Shown: positions 1 to 12,800 of the stretch, piece by piece | Numbering within the stretch: position 1 is the stretch's first letter | How the letters are laid out: each line of letters starts with the position of its first letter | Notes under the pieces: model-generated | Databases searched by the model: none | The model's input: only the letters and a program-made list of their open reading frames with translations | What the model was told of the DNA's origin: nothing | Assembly (NCBI GenBank): GCA_030549495.1 | Contig: JAUIRK010001029.1 | Location: 682,001-746,000 of the forward strand | Origin: Nectonema munidae | Taxonomy: Eukaryota > Nematomorpha > Nectonematoida > Nectonematidae | Direction of reading: 5' to 3' | DNA length: 64,000 nucleotides | Position numbers and translations under genes: made by a program

Positions 1-780
1 TTTGAAGACTTATCGTCCGCTTTTTTTTCAATGTAATTTTATATATAAGGCAGACGATTTTCTTAGGGCCACAGTGTAATACTTGTCTTCAATGGCTTAA
101 ACAAACAAAAGATACTCAATTGAATCTATATATTAAGCAAAGTTATTCACATGAGAAAATTCACTTTACCCCTTATCAGTTTGAATTGGACATCAGTTTG
201 CTATAAATAAAGTCTCCAGTTTTAAGTTTAATGAAAACTCATTGAAAAAAGATAGGCAGACACTTTCAAAAACCTGAGCTTTCATTTTTTGGAGTTGGTA
301 TTCTTCAAGTGATCCATGGTTCGCTGAAAAAAGTGCACCGATAATAATTTTTGTCTTATTTTTCTAGCCCGGCCAATTCACAATGGAATAAGAGGCCCAT
401 TCACTTAAGATTTAAAGTAACAACACTTTTGTTAAACAGAAAAATGAATTTAAAAGCTTAATAATGTGTTATGAGGAGACATTACTATCCAAATTATAGG
501 CGTAATAACATGAAATTAGACCACACTTTCCCCAAAAGCCACAATTTATTAGTGAATATTAGAACTACGAAATATATAATATTCATTAGTAGTGTACACA
601 GACCTGCGATAAACAATAATTTTAAGGGGGCGGGGGGACACAAGCATTTTTTAACTTTATTAAAACGCATTAGTGGTCAAGCCACAACTTAAAAAAATTG
701 AGAAACAAATACAAAGTTTGCATAAAACAGTTAGAGTATGTATGAAGAAACTAAAAATTTATTTTATAACGTTTTTGAAT
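1..780. other. AT-rich DNA, no gene recognised
   Basis: I see no convincing gene here. The first 95 bases contain CGTCCGC and CAGACGA motifs and the inverted ends TTGAAGAC and GTCTTCAA, and they stop at GGCTTAA. They resemble the small TTAA-type MITEs found elsewhere in the window (for example 5389-5525), but the copy is at the window edge and diverged. The 73-codon frame at 471-692 looks random. Confidence 0.4.
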
Positions 781-802
781 TGTCTAAATGTGATATATTG
801 GA

Positions 803-820
803 TGTTCCTCTAGAGGAACA
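803..820. repeat. Subterminal palindrome of piggyBac element
   Basis: TGTTCCTCTAGAGGAACA is a perfect 18-bp palindrome, followed by TTGGACTTATAGG. Near-identical copies (TGTTCCTATAGAGGAACA) lie at 2654-2671 and 2994-3011. Repeated subterminal motifs are common in piggyBac elements, where the transposase binds; binding here is inferred. Confidence 0.6.
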
Positions 821-838
821 TTGGACTTATAGGCATAT

Positions 839-1026
839 GTGTTACTGCTGTTATACTTCACACTTCATATTATAAATCATTATTATATTATATTATATAT
901 GGACAAATGTATATTTTTGATTGATCACTTCAAACGAGTCTGTGTTACTGCTGTTATACTTCACACTTCATATTATAAATCATTATTATATTATATTATA
1001 TATAGACAAATGTATATTTTTGATTG
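839..1026 (+). repeat. Tandem duplication, about 100 bp x 2
   Basis: A block starting GTGTTACTGCTGTTATACTT and ending ATGTATATTTTTGATTGA occurs at about 839-924 and again at 941-1026 with almost no change. It lies between the left palindrome and the transposase start, so it belongs to the untranslated leader of the piggyBac copy. Confidence 0.85.
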
Positions 1027-1200
1027 AAACGAGTCACTATTCTAACAATAAAATTTTTTATTTTGATTGATTACTTTTTATCGCTTATCGTATTCAAGCA
1101 AGGCTTCTCTTTTTTGATTTACCTGCGTTCATTTTTATTCATATATAGATTTTCTTCTGTCTGATTTTCAAGCAAAACACAACAAGAAATTTTTTTCCAA

Positions 1201-2600
1201 TGTCCTCTCATGATACTTTTCATCAAGTTTTAACTCTCCAGGATGCTCTCGATTTTTTGGAAGAGAATGAAAGTATTGATCCTAAAGTTGTAATTCTTCC
1301 TCCAGAATTCAATGATATTGATAGTGACTGAAACAAACAGGTATTGTGGACAAAAAAACAAGAGCCTAAACTTTGATAGAGTAGAACTGAATAAGTTTCT
1401 CGGAATTCTTCTAACATCTGGTTATAACTCACGACCAAGGCAAAGAATGCATTGGAAAAAAGATGATGATACATTTTGTAGTGTTATAGCAAGTCAAATG
1501 TCAAGAAAGCGATTTGAAGATATAAAATCCTGTTTAAATTTTTGTAACAATGATAATTTAGAAAAAAATGATAAATTATCGAAAATCAGACCTATTCAGA
1601 ACCTCCTTAATTCTTCCTTGAAACAGTTTGGTTTTTTTGCTGAAAAACTTTCCATAGATGAGCAAATGGTTCCTTATTATGGTAGAAATTCATCTAAAAT
1701 GTACATGAAAGGTAAACCAATAAAGTTTGGGTACAAAAACTGGGTAATGGCCTCATCTGAGGGATTTCCTTTTCATTTTGTTACATATACTGGCGCTGCA
1801 GACCGAGAAGACAGAAGTTTGCCTCTAGGATCTGAAATTATTTTAAAGATGGTGTCACTTCTAAAAGATGTTGATAATCATTATATATTTTTTGATAATT
1901 TTTTTACGTCTTACGATCTCTTAAAAGTTTTGCGCAAAAGAAATGTAAAAGCGATGGGAACAATCAGAGAAAATAGAAGTGTCCTTTTAAAAAAGCAAAA
2001 GAAATAAAAAAGGAAAAAAGTAGAGGATTTTGGAAAACTTTTTGTGACGGTGAAGTTTCAATTGTTCAATGGCTAGATTTGTTTATTTAGCTTCTAATTT
2101 TTGGAAAACAGGTAAAGTGAACAAAATAAAAAGATATAGCCAAAAGGAAAAAAAAACATATTTTTGTTTCATCTCCTGATTGCTTCAGCCTTTACAATGC
2201 TAGTATGGGTGGAGTGGATTTGCTTGAAAGGTTTGTAAGTGAGTACCGTCCTAACATCCACTCAAAGAAATGGTATTGGCCACTCTTCATCAATTGCTTG
2301 AGTATATCTGTTGTGGCATCATGGAAACTTTATGTGGAAGTGAAATCAACACCTCAAAAAGACTTACTTAAGTTCACAAGAGACATTGTGCATTCATTGT
2401 TTTCTAAAGCACTAACGTCAAAAATTATCCCTGGCCCAAGTGGAAAGCGCATTGAAAATCTAACATATGGTCTGCACCACCCAATTTCAGCTTTTACCCA
2501 AGGAAGATGTTCCCTCTGTAAAAAAAATACAATAAAGATGTGTTATCAATGCAAGGTTCGTTTGCATCCTTTGTGTTTTTACGATTATCATTCAAAATAA
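1201..2600 (+). pseudogene. piggyBac transposase (PGBD-like), broken
   Basis: The family cuts and pastes DNA at TTAA sites with an RNase H-like fold. The start codon at 1201 opens a typical acidic N-terminus (MSSHDTFHQVLTLQDALDF) that stops near 1332. The frame at 1312-2007 carries the core (ETNRYC, GILLTSGYN, SIDEQMVPYYG, FDNFFTSYDLL), and the frame at 2205-2600 carries MGGVDLLERF and the C-terminal cysteine-rich zinc finger (CSLCKKNT, CYQCKVRLHPLC). All three catalytic aspartates are visible: in SIDEQ, in YIFFDNFF and in GGVD. Compared with relatives, a stretch is missing between the acidic N-terminus and ETNRYC, and the link at 2008-2204 is out of frame. It is therefore non-functional as it stands. 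An AATAAA overlaps the stop at 2596-2601. Confidence 0.85.
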
Positions 2601-3026
2601 ATAAATTTTTATTTGTTAAACTTTTTTCTTATATTACTAGCATTTGAGTCCAATGTTCCTATAGAGGAACATCATAAACTTTTCAAAAATTTCTGACTTT
2701 TTAAAACTCAAAAGACTACATTGGGATTATTTTTAGTTAATTTAAGAGGTTTTTTTATATTCAGTAACTTATTTCAGTGAAAATAAAAAAATCCTAGTTT
2801 TGTTTCCACATATTATAATCGACTTCAAAAAAAAGAAAAAGTAACTAAATTGATTTTAATAATTTTTACAAAAAATATTTAAAATTAAAAAAATGTTTTT
2901 AAAAATCAATAATTTAAAGTTTATTTTTCGTAATTACATAAAAAATTTTAACATCAAAATATTCAATTTCAAAAAAATAGGTTATTTATATTATGTTCCT
3001 ATAGAGGAACATTAGACGTTAATGGG

Positions 3027-3850
3027 TCCCTATTAGTGCTGGGTAGTCAGCGTGAATACTCGTTTTATGCCCTCTCCTTAACTAAAAGAGTCATTATACC
3101 AAATTGGCAGAACCATATCCCTTCAAATTTGGTGAATTTTATTATAATCGCAACTACATCTTTTAAAATCCTCTATATTGTAGTTGAATGACTCTTTCAT
3201 GAGAAAACATCTTAATCAAAATAAAAATTATTTTTTTCAAAAAAATTGTGGATATTATCTGTAGTTAAACTTAAAACTTAATGTCCATATTAGATACTCA
3301 CTTGAAATAATATTTATATATAATATATAGATAGTTTTAAACGCACAACACTTATATTTAATTTTATCAATAAACTTTTTAAAAAATTTCAATCAAAATT
3401 TTGATTTATGATAAATATATCTAATAAAATTCATTCGAATTTACATAAAGTGTAAGTTTTTATACTAAATCGGACATACTGGTTTAATTTCTGGACTAAG
3501 TTTTTGCATTTTCGGTTTGAAAATATCTGAAAGTATAAACAAAATTAGTTGTTTACGCCTAAAATTTGTCTAAAAAAATATTCTTTCAAATTTTACATGA
3601 AATATATCATTTTATACCAAATCTACTATGTAGGCTTCATTTCTGGACTCCGATTTTACAATTAAGATTTAAAAACTGACTAGTGTCAATCAAATTTGGG
3701 GTTTAAATTTAAAATTGTTGTTTTTGAAATTTAGAATAAAATACCTGTTTTTGTGGTTTAAAAATATCTGAAAGTGTCAATCAAATTTGCTGTTTACGTC
3801 TTAAAACTGTCTACAAAAATTCCCATTCAAATTTTATCGAAAAACTACCT
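3027..3850 (+). repeat. TTAA-type element with internal minisatellite, copy 1
   Basis: It begins CCCTATTAGTGCTGGG, matching CCCTGCTAGTGCTGGG at 59107. Similarity to that copy continues through ACCATATCCCTTCAAATTT and GTAGTTGAATG to the diverged repeats of about 146 bp (ACCAAATC...GTGTCAATCAAATTTG) at about 3460-3840. No coding frame is present. It directly abuts the right end of the piggyBac copy. Confidence 0.65.
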
Positions 3851-3945
3851 AACTAACTAGTTCCCTAATTAACTAGCTCTCTAACTAACCAATTAATTAA
3901 CTAACTTACCAACTAATTAATCAACTAGATAAGTAAACTAACTTT
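3844..3945. repeat. Degenerate CTAA microsatellite
   Basis: About 100 bases are built of imperfect CTAACTAA/TTAACTAACC units, at the end of the preceding repeat. Confidence 0.8.
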
Positions 3946-4460
3946 AACCTTTGATTTGTCACTCTTTAGAACATTATTTAAAACCCTTCAAGGACCAGTT
4001 AGTGTGACAGGGAGAAAATTGTCTGCTTTAAGTTAAAATTCTATTGAAAAAGCAGACGACTAATCCATTAAACCCATCCAAAAAACACATTACCACACTT
4101 AGTAACAGATCAAGCGACTAATTTATAGCGTATATTAAAAGAACTACGAGTATCCTAAAATTCACACAGAGAACACAGACATATACATACTTTGAACTTG
4201 AAAACCCAGCCAATACAAACTTGAATACCATTATCACACCCTCAAGTCCAAAGAAACCTAAAAAACATCATATTTGATAACGAGATTTTCATGATTCTCA
4301 AAATAAGCTTTGAAATAAAATTTGCCACAAATAAAAAAATTATGAACACAAAAATTTGTTGAAAATAAATTATGTAAAAAAATATACTCATAGTTTCTAT
4401 GATATTAGAGAAAAGGCTAAATTTAAAATCACATATGCTGTACAAATGTCACCCCTTTTA

Positions 4461-4590
4461 GCAAAATCCACGAAAACTAAAATCCCTGCTATCAAACTCC
4501 CTGAAACTAAAGTTACTGCTACTTTAGTTTTTGGGGATTTTCGTAGCTGGATTGGTTTTTGGGGAATTTAATTTTTGTGGATTTTGACTA
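4461..4590. repeat. Fold-back MITE, about 130 bp
   Basis: The left arm begins GCAAAATCCACGAAAACTAA. The right arm, read on the minus strand, begins GTCAAAATCCACAAAAATTA, and the arms meet at ACTAAAGT-tactgct-ACTTTAGT. Nearly the whole unit can fold on itself. The 71-codon frame across it (4356-4571) is a by-product. Confidence 0.65.
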
Positions 4591-4599
4591 GATACCGGA

Positions 4600-5388
4600 T
4601 GAAACACATGCTTCTCAAAATTTAATATGCAAATCTTTAGAGTCATTTATGAATTAGAGGATTAAAATATAATTCTAGCTATGAATTGCATATCTGTTCA
4701 TATTGTGTGTATAATATACATATAAACTACTGAAATTAATTACTAATTGTCTAATTAATTTACTTTACTCAATTTATTTCAAATATACAAATTTTTGACT
4801 ATTTGACATGTTTTTATTCAAAGTATTTGTGATAGTGATTAACGCCATCTATAAAATAATCATATGTTGTTCCTTGTTCTGTATCCCCATAATGCGGACT
4901 TTATTCCAGTCTAAATTTGCATAAAGCATACAAGATTGAAACATCATAGCAATTTCCATTAGCAAAGAAGGAGAAAATTTTCATAGAGAGTCAATGATGC
5001 TATAATGAATTTGTCTGAAAAGCGAAGCTTAAAAAATTTTCGAGATACACTCCTTCCAAGGCGAATAAAAGTAAAAAAAATACAAAAACAGTCAAACAAA
5101 TTATATAATAGTTTGAATTATTTTCTTCTGTTTTTTGCAATTTTTTAGGTCATAAAGTTCAAAAAGAAGTTTTAGTTGAGCAAAATTTAAAAAATATTTC
5201 TAAAGAAATAAAAATATTAAATTTTATCTTAAAACTATTAGTTATTTTACTCAAAATTTTATTTTTTTATTAATCTAATTATGATAATAATGATTTATTT
5301 TTCTAAGAAACAAAATTAAAAAACTTCACATTTTTACTTTAGGTCAAAAATTTCGTGTAATAAGTCAAAAAGTCAACATTTTTTCATT
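4600..5388. other. Intergenic, no gene recognised
   Basis: AT-rich sequence without coding signal. It contains one exact 17-base motif on the minus strand (TTTATAGATGGCGTTAA, 4839-4855) that also occurs at 14325, 14498 and 31482. Confidence 0.5.
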
Positions 5389-5525
5389 TTAACCCATTAA
5401 GTACCATAGAAATCAGACGATATTTAAAAAATGCAGACGATTTATATTCAAAGTCATTGAAAAAAGCAGACGAAGATGAAATTACTTATGTTACCAAATG
5501 GGAACATTGGGACTTAATGGGTTAA
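5389..5525 (-). mobile_element. 129-bp piggyBac-type MITE, copy 1
   Basis: TTAA flanks at 5389-5392 and 5522-5525 enclose a 129-bp unit that begins CCCATTAAGTACC and ends GGGACTTAATGGG. TTAA target duplication with CCC/GGG ends is the piggyBac signature. The copy at 55650-55778 has the same length in the opposite orientation, with only about five base differences. Confidence 0.85.
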
Positions 5526-6857
5526 AGCCAAAAAATTAGGATTTTTTATTACCCTGATGATAACCTTTATATTTGAAATGTCGGTAGAGGAAGTAACTTA
5601 CAAGTGGTGCAGGTATTTTTCTCTATTTTAAAATATGACTTAGCCTTATCGATTTTGGTAGCGTGGTCTAGTAGGGTGGTCATTTTTTTCTAGTCAGCAT
5701 TGACTCTAACTAATATAAAGGCAGATTGGGATAAACAGGAACGCAGTAAACTAGAAAGCATAAACGTCATAATACGCAGCAGATAAAAGTCATTTGAAAC
5801 CAAATTTTAATTTTATAAATTTTATATATCTTTACATATTTAATCTTGAAATAATTTACAAATAATGACACAATCTGTCAAACTAGAAATCAAATGACGA
5901 TCCAGCATGGGAAAGTGTTTGACTATTTACCTTTCAGACGAGGTTTGCCACAAAATTTTGAGCAAACGTAGCAAATACTTGCTAAGTCAAATTTTACTTG
6001 GAAAAAAGACTAAATACACCATCTAATCCAGAGTTGCGAAAACATCTTACTATAGTGGGCGAAAAATTTCAAAAATCAAGGTCCACGGGCGGATCACAAG
6101 TTCTAACTCGTGAACCTGTCTAAATCTTGTATATAAAATCTGAAGTAAACCAATCAAGAAAGTTCATTCTCGTTACAAAATTAGAAATATTTTCTTATTG
6201 GATAAGCTATATAATCTTATTCTTGTGTTTAATGAGTCATACTTTCAGTTTAATTTTGTGTAAATGAAAGATTAATCAGACAATTTGTTTCACTTGCTTT
6301 TCTTTAGAAATAAATCAATATGACATTTTCTAACTATTAGATAATACAATTTAATTTAAAAAAATTTTGATTTTTTACATAGAGCTATATCAGTATGCGG
6401 GCAACCCTCGCCTGCTCATTTTGACCCAAGGGAGGGTGTTTCCCTAACCCTCATCTGATCAGATAAATAACGCCATTTTAACTTATGGGATTATGAAACT
6501 AAAAACTTAATTAATCAGATAGTTTGCGATTGAAAAAAATGAAAACTTTAGGGCTATCCTAAAATCAAAAACTTAGTAGCATAGAATTTTAAAAACTTTC
6601 AATTTTGTGAAAAATCACACATTTCCTCACGCATTTAAATTTGAATAAGATCGGTGGTGTTCAAGCTGGTTGATTTAAGAGGAAGCGTTTATACCACTAT
6701 CGTGTAGAGTGTGTAATGTCACCGCAGGTAGAGAGAAGTAAACGTTCAAGTGAGAAGAGCTGTTGGCTTCGTTTAAAAAGGGAGTTAATTGCACTGGAAG
6801 GCAGGATTAACTGACGCCTGCAAGCTCAACGCGTAGACACTTATCCACTCTAGCACT
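5526..6857. other. Intergenic and 5' flank of the 2126-codon gene
   Basis: No coding signal was found. The last 200 bases before the ATG (about 6650-6857) are richer in G and C than the rest and probably hold the promoter and leader of the large gene. No unambiguous TATA box or initiator was identified. Confidence 0.4.
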
Positions 6858-9800
6858 TTGTTTCGTTCACAAATGCCACCAACAAATTGTTTCCTTGCAC
6901 TCCTGCTACTCCTTCTCTGCGGTGAAGAGGTATGGAGCGATGGAAGAGTACAGTCCCTTTTTCGGAAGGAAGTTCAAAGTTCTCTTGCGAAGTTCGAAGA
7001 CGCCAATCTTTTCAGAGTGTGTAATGCGTCTCACCCCTTTTGCCACTACCAAAGATTCAGCGGATTGCACAAGACGAGGATCAAGGTTGTGCAGGAGATC
7101 AAGTATGCGTTTAAATCTTTAAATAGGCACATTGTAATCAACAATGTCATTATGTTTAAATTTTTTGATAACGTTTTGTTCATGAATTACGAGAGTGACA
7201 AGAGCAATAATGTCGGGGAAGGCTTCATCAATTTGTATAAGTTAAACATGAACGAGGGCGCACCCGCAGAAAAGCGCCTCACTAACTTGATGCGTCTAAA
7301 AGACATGGTCAAAGTCAGGCACCATTTGTGGGATATTTTGCCCTTAGAATCGTTGGATGGGAAGGTGCGTGTAGTTTACCTATTTCTAGTGTACTCCACC
7401 TTTAACTCCCCCATACAACAGAATCAGGTTAACGTTGAAGTGTTTTCCTTCACCATGAAAAATGGGGAGATCCTTGTCACCCCAGTTCTCATCAAAGTCA
7501 TTCAAAAGAGTGAGCTAAGACAGAGTACTCTCCTTTCTCACCAAGGAGAGAACTTCTTCTTTTTGCTCTGCGATGAGTTGCAAGTGTACTCCTTTGGCTC
7601 CCAAAATAACTCGTTGGTTGTGAGGACGACGTTTTTCCAGTACCCAAGTATTGTTGCATTTAAGACAATATCCTATGCTGACGACTTGCTTCTTCTCATC
7701 CACCAAGTGAGCGGGGATAAGCGTGAATCTGTTTCTCTTCTCAAAATCCAAGTAAAAAAGACCTTTTTTGTCTCAAAGGTTGACGTTTTGAAGAGTGACC
7801 ATGAGTCTGGCAAAGTAGTCAAAGTGGACATGTTTGCTTACACATTTCCTATCATTTGCATTCACACCAAAGTTGCTCTTTCCTCTTGGATAACCTACTT
7901 TTACAGTATAAAGCATGGCGTCTTTCGTTTGAACTTCCAACTAAACACAAACAAAGAGTTGCTTCTGATTTTACCCATTTCCAACGAATACGAAAACATC
8001 CTGTTTATGTTTTACAGCAGGATTTCCAAAGAATTCGAGTACTACTACTTGTTACATGGCACAAGGCTGATAAAGTATGATTTCACTTTTCCTAATGCTC
8101 TCGGCAGTGCTTTGTTAAAGCAAGCAATAACAGACATCAAATACTTCCACAACGTTGACAATGTCTATATATACCAACGCGGTATAAGCAACATCAACCA
8201 AAACAACATGTACATTTGCTCCCTTCAAAAGACTTTTTACAAGCAAAGTACGATGCTCAAGCCCTATCACATGTACTTTGATTTATTGAACACTATTTTC
8301 ACTCAGTCATATCTCAAAATCTCGCTTATCGAAGAGAGATGGCGGCAGTTGTACAAGAAGGGTGATCACATCGACAACTTGAATACCCTGAATTTGCGTA
8401 ATTTAAGCGTGACAAAAGATGTTATTATTCAAGAAAGCGCTATTTTAATGAAAAATAAAAGTTCTAACATGAAGCTTTCATACAAGTCCTACTCCAACAT
8501 AGTACGCTTGAAGGGGCGGCTGAGGGGTGTGTTGGAGGGAATTGAGCGTGTACTCGCCAAAGGCTTTGTTTTGAAATCGTTGACAGCCTACAACTTCAAT
8601 GCACCCGTCAATTTTTATTCCGACGTGCAGGTAAGAAACGCGCTGAATGTGAAGAAAGATTTGCAAAGCACGTATGTTAACCAACAAGAAATGAGTTCGC
8701 TTTCTGCCTGCTTAATCCAAAAAAAAGGGGACCAGTCGAGCCTGAACTTCAGTAATTTGATGTTTGAACAATCTTTAAAGATCAATCAAAACTTGAATTC
8801 ACAAAGCTTGAGAGCCAGTGACTGGCTGAGCAAATTTTTATTGTTGAATGCTCCAAATGTCATAGAAAGGGTAAACATCACATTGCTGGGTCTGTCCACA
8901 TTCTCTAATGTAGACGTTAAAGGAAACATTAATCATAATAAAGATGTAAATGACCTCTTTTATTTTTTCAATAATCCTTCAGGTTTTAGTAGAGAAGTAA
9001 ACTTACAAAATCTCATTGTAAAACGCATAAATATTTCCTCGGGCAGAATGAATGAATTTTCACTCGAAAATCTAAAAGACAATATCCTGATGCGCAATAA
9101 AAATCAAATGTTTCCTCAAAAAGTTAGCTTTAAGAAGAGTTTAATTTTTGCGAACCAAGTTTATGTCGTTGAAAAAGTTAATTCTATGAATGTCACGCAA
9201 GTTTTGACTCATGTTGTAAGAAAAGACAGGAATGAGACTTTAAGAAGTGCCTGTTTCAACACATCCCTTTTCTTGAAGGAGAATTTAAGCGTAAGTAACA
9301 CTATCAACAATCTTCACGTTAAGGCTTTCCTTTTGAATGGAAGTGAACAAATAATTTCACTGGGATTAAACGCCAAAGAGGCATTTTTCTCAGAAATCAC
9401 TCACTCCACATCACTCAATAACCAAAGTTCCTATTTTGCTGAATTATTTTTAAATAATGGAAGTAAGAATGTTGTCCACTCTCCCAAAGTCTTTGCAAAC
9501 ACCACTCACTTCAAGTCAACCATCCTCCAAGACATATACTACGAGAGCAAGAAAAGTTTGTCCGTGTTTTTAAACAACGTGTACAAAAGGGATCAACTGT
9601 CTCACATGGCATCCTCGCTTTTGTTTAGCAATGAAAGCTCCCTCAGCGTCAATGCCTCAATTATTTTTCATGGCAGAGCGAACAATCAAAGTTTGGAAGA
9701 AATCATGCACGATGCTATCAGGAAAAGCGCCTGTCTGAATGAAACCTGTGTGATAACAGGCCACAAGTCCTTCTCTAAAAATACCATCTTTTATGGTAAA

Positions 9801-12800
9801 AATCTGGGTGGTGTAAAGCGGATCAACACCTACAACTTTCCGAGTGACTTTTTGACGGTGAATCAGAATTCAGATATGCGCCTACGGAAGCTAACATTTG
9901 CATCCCCAGTCACCTTTTTCCAAAATATTTATGCACAATTTTTGAATTCTAAATCCTGGCAAGATATACAAGTGAGTAGGGTGTCGTTAAGTGCTAGGCA
10001 AGGGATTCGTAAAAAGGTTAAATTTTTCGACAAGGTTTCCTTTGTAGAAAATGTCACTCTCTTCCAAGGCTTCAATGATGTCATTCCTGAAAAAAACTTT
10101 ACCTTTTTGCAAAAAAACTCCTACGTGTTTAAACAGAAGAACTTACTTCACTCTAATGTTATAGTTAATAATTTTACTCATACATATAAAAATTTGCATG
10201 TTGATCAACTTCTTAATAGTGAAACTAACGTTAGCAATTGTTTTACTAACGCCATCAAATTAAAAAATATGCATGAAGGAAAAAGAGAAATAGCCTTGCT
10301 TCCAGAGATTAAGGTTTTAAAGTTTTTTGGAAAAGTTCAAGTCAATGACTTTTACTATCATGGTAGCATAAATGATGAACTTTTTGACAATCAAGATTAT
10401 GGAAAAAAATATCTTCTTAAAGATGGTGTGCAAAATTTAAATTTTAATATTTGTAATTTTAGTGAAGGTATTGTATCAAAGTTTGCTAAATTTGAAAATC
10501 TTGATTCAAAAAGTTTTGACTCATATTTGTTTGACAAGTTGAAAATCAATGAAAGTGTTTCTTTGGAATTTTTAGCAGCTGAAGATGCTTTGAACATTAA
10601 CACATTGTATTATAACTCAGACAGTGTAGATTCTGGTAGTTTATTTTTAAATAAGATCAATGACGCTTTTCGAAATGATAAAAACAATCTCACGAGTGTA
10701 AAAGGTGTTAAAACATTTGAGTGTGGTGTTAAAGCTAAGGGAATAAACACCAACTACATTAACAAAGATAAATTTCCCATAAACTTCCTATCATTTTCTG
10801 AGCTAGCAACAAAGGATATGAAAGATATAAATTTTGTGTTTTACAAGCCTGTTACGCTTCTGTCAAATCTGAGTTTCGAAAAAGATGTCAATAATTTAGA
10901 CTTTAACTCCTTTCTTCGAAATACCTTATTCATAGACAACGACCTGTTCACATTCAATGAAACACCTACATTTGCCAGAGATCTAATCGTGGATGAGCTT
11001 TTAGCTATGAATGAAAGTAAAATCAACAACTTTACAATCAATAAAATGTCTTATTTTGACAATAGCGATTCATCTTCATCGTTAAGCTATTTGCGATTGA
11101 ATAATGGAGTGTTCAAAGGCGATGTAATTTTGGAAGAGAGTGTCATCTTTCAAAAACTTCTCAACAACTACAACATTTCCAAAGTGATTGAAGAAGTAAT
11201 AAAGTGTGGCGGAAACGAAGTCATCGACATCCCTTATACGATAGAGAAGGTGCGGCTTTTGAAAGGTTTGCGGGTCGGCAGTAATATGAGCGTGTCGAAG
11301 GTTTTTGAAAACAATCTCGACTTCGCCGCTTTCCTTTCGAGCATGATCAGCTTAGTTGACGTCAAACAAAATACCTCACTCACTCTGCGTGGATTGAAGC
11401 TGAGCAACAATCTCAACATCACGAATCACTTGACTATTTCTTCCAACTTGGTCAACTCTATCAATATCTTGACTGATACTCTAAACAAATTTCATCCATA
11501 CACCCCCAACCTCACCGTTGCGAGTGTTGAAGTTGGGGAAGAAGTGCGATGCCAAAAAGAGGCTTTCCTTCTGAACAACGTTCGTCTCAGCAGCATCGTT
11601 ACAAATGACACGCTTAGTGACTCCAACTTAACTCTAGTTTTCACTCAACCATTACAACTGATGAATGGAGCAAAAGCACAGATAATCAACAAGCGACCAT
11701 TCACTGCTATTGCGATCAATGATCCGAAATATGAGGTCGTTAAAATTGAAACAAGGAAAGTCTTTGCCGATGACATCTACTTTGACCAAAGTCTGAGTTC
11801 AAAGGAGGGAAATAAATTTTTGAACTCTGACTTGAAAGCTTTGAAGAAGAATGCCTTAAATTTTTACTCAAATGAATCTATTGATGTGAAGTCTAAAGAA
11901 ATAGTATTTGAAAGTCCTGCAACTTTTAAAAATACTTTAAATTTGCCTGAAAACGCTTACAAAGTAAATAAAAAAGATTTCAAAATTTATGCCAAAGAAC
12001 TAGACCAGTTTTGTAGCAATAAAAAAAGTAAACTTTCAAACTTTTGGCAAACACTAGCTAAAACTCGCATCAAAGTAAACGAAGTAACTAAGAAGTATGA
12101 AAATATTTATCAGTTTTTTGGGCACTATGATTTGGAGCAGCGCATGCATCTCTTCAATACAGAATCCTTCATTTATTTCGAAATACACAACCAAATATAC
12201 TTCCTCTTTCCTCAAAAACAAAACGGAGAATGTTTGGAATACGCGTATCCAGTTTTTACTAGGAGTGAAAATAAGAAATTGATTCCAACTTTCACAATCA
12301 ACTCCAGCATATCTGAAAATTGGGCTGTTGTCAAAAGGCAAAGAACTGTGCACTTAATTCAGATTGGCTGTAAATCAGAATTGATCACTTTTAATGACGA
12401 AACCCTTCAATGGACCAAACAAGAGATCTTTCAAAATCTCAACTGTGATGATGAATTCTTGAAAAATGGCTTTCAGGGAAAAAAAATAAAAAGTTTTGCA
12501 CAAGTTGATTTTGATGACGTCACTTACTTAATAATCATATCTGACCGGGTGTATATCATTGCCTATGCCCCAAAGAGTGCATATGCTTATGAAAGTGTAA
12601 CGTGTAGATATATTGACAAGTCATTGGATAATGTTTTGGCATTCAGAATGAATTCCTTGCAGTGGTGTCTTTTGTTATGGACCAAAGCAATCACTATTAG
12701 ATTCACAGAGAAAGGATTTTTGTACAGGATGGACAAAAGAGGCAAACTCGATCCCTTATATTCATACAAGTTTTATGGAATTCATTCAGCCAGAATAATG

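Larger units (their letters stand above)
795..3026 (+). mobile_element. piggyBac DNA transposon, degenerate copy
   Basis: The element contains a piggyBac-family transposase (see 1201-2600). Near its ends are copies of an 18-bp palindrome: TGTTCCTCTAGAGGAACA at 803-820, and TGTTCCTATAGAGGAACA at 2654-2671 and 2994-3011. The right edge reads ACGTTAATGGG at about 3017-3026. This resembles the termini of the 129-bp TTAA MITEs (GACTTAATGGG), which supports a piggyBac terminus. A clean TTAA duplication is not visible, because the right side runs straight into another repeat at 3027 and the left terminus is unclear. The limits given are therefore approximate. Confidence 0.7.

Noticed and set aside
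839-1027. 62-codon frame in the piggyBac leader
   Set aside because: It consists of the two copies of a tandem duplication and ends inside it; no protein similarity.
12054-12353. 99-codon minus-strand frame under the 2126-codon gene
   Set aside because: Shadow of the long plus-strand frame; it has no domain and no splice or promoter support.
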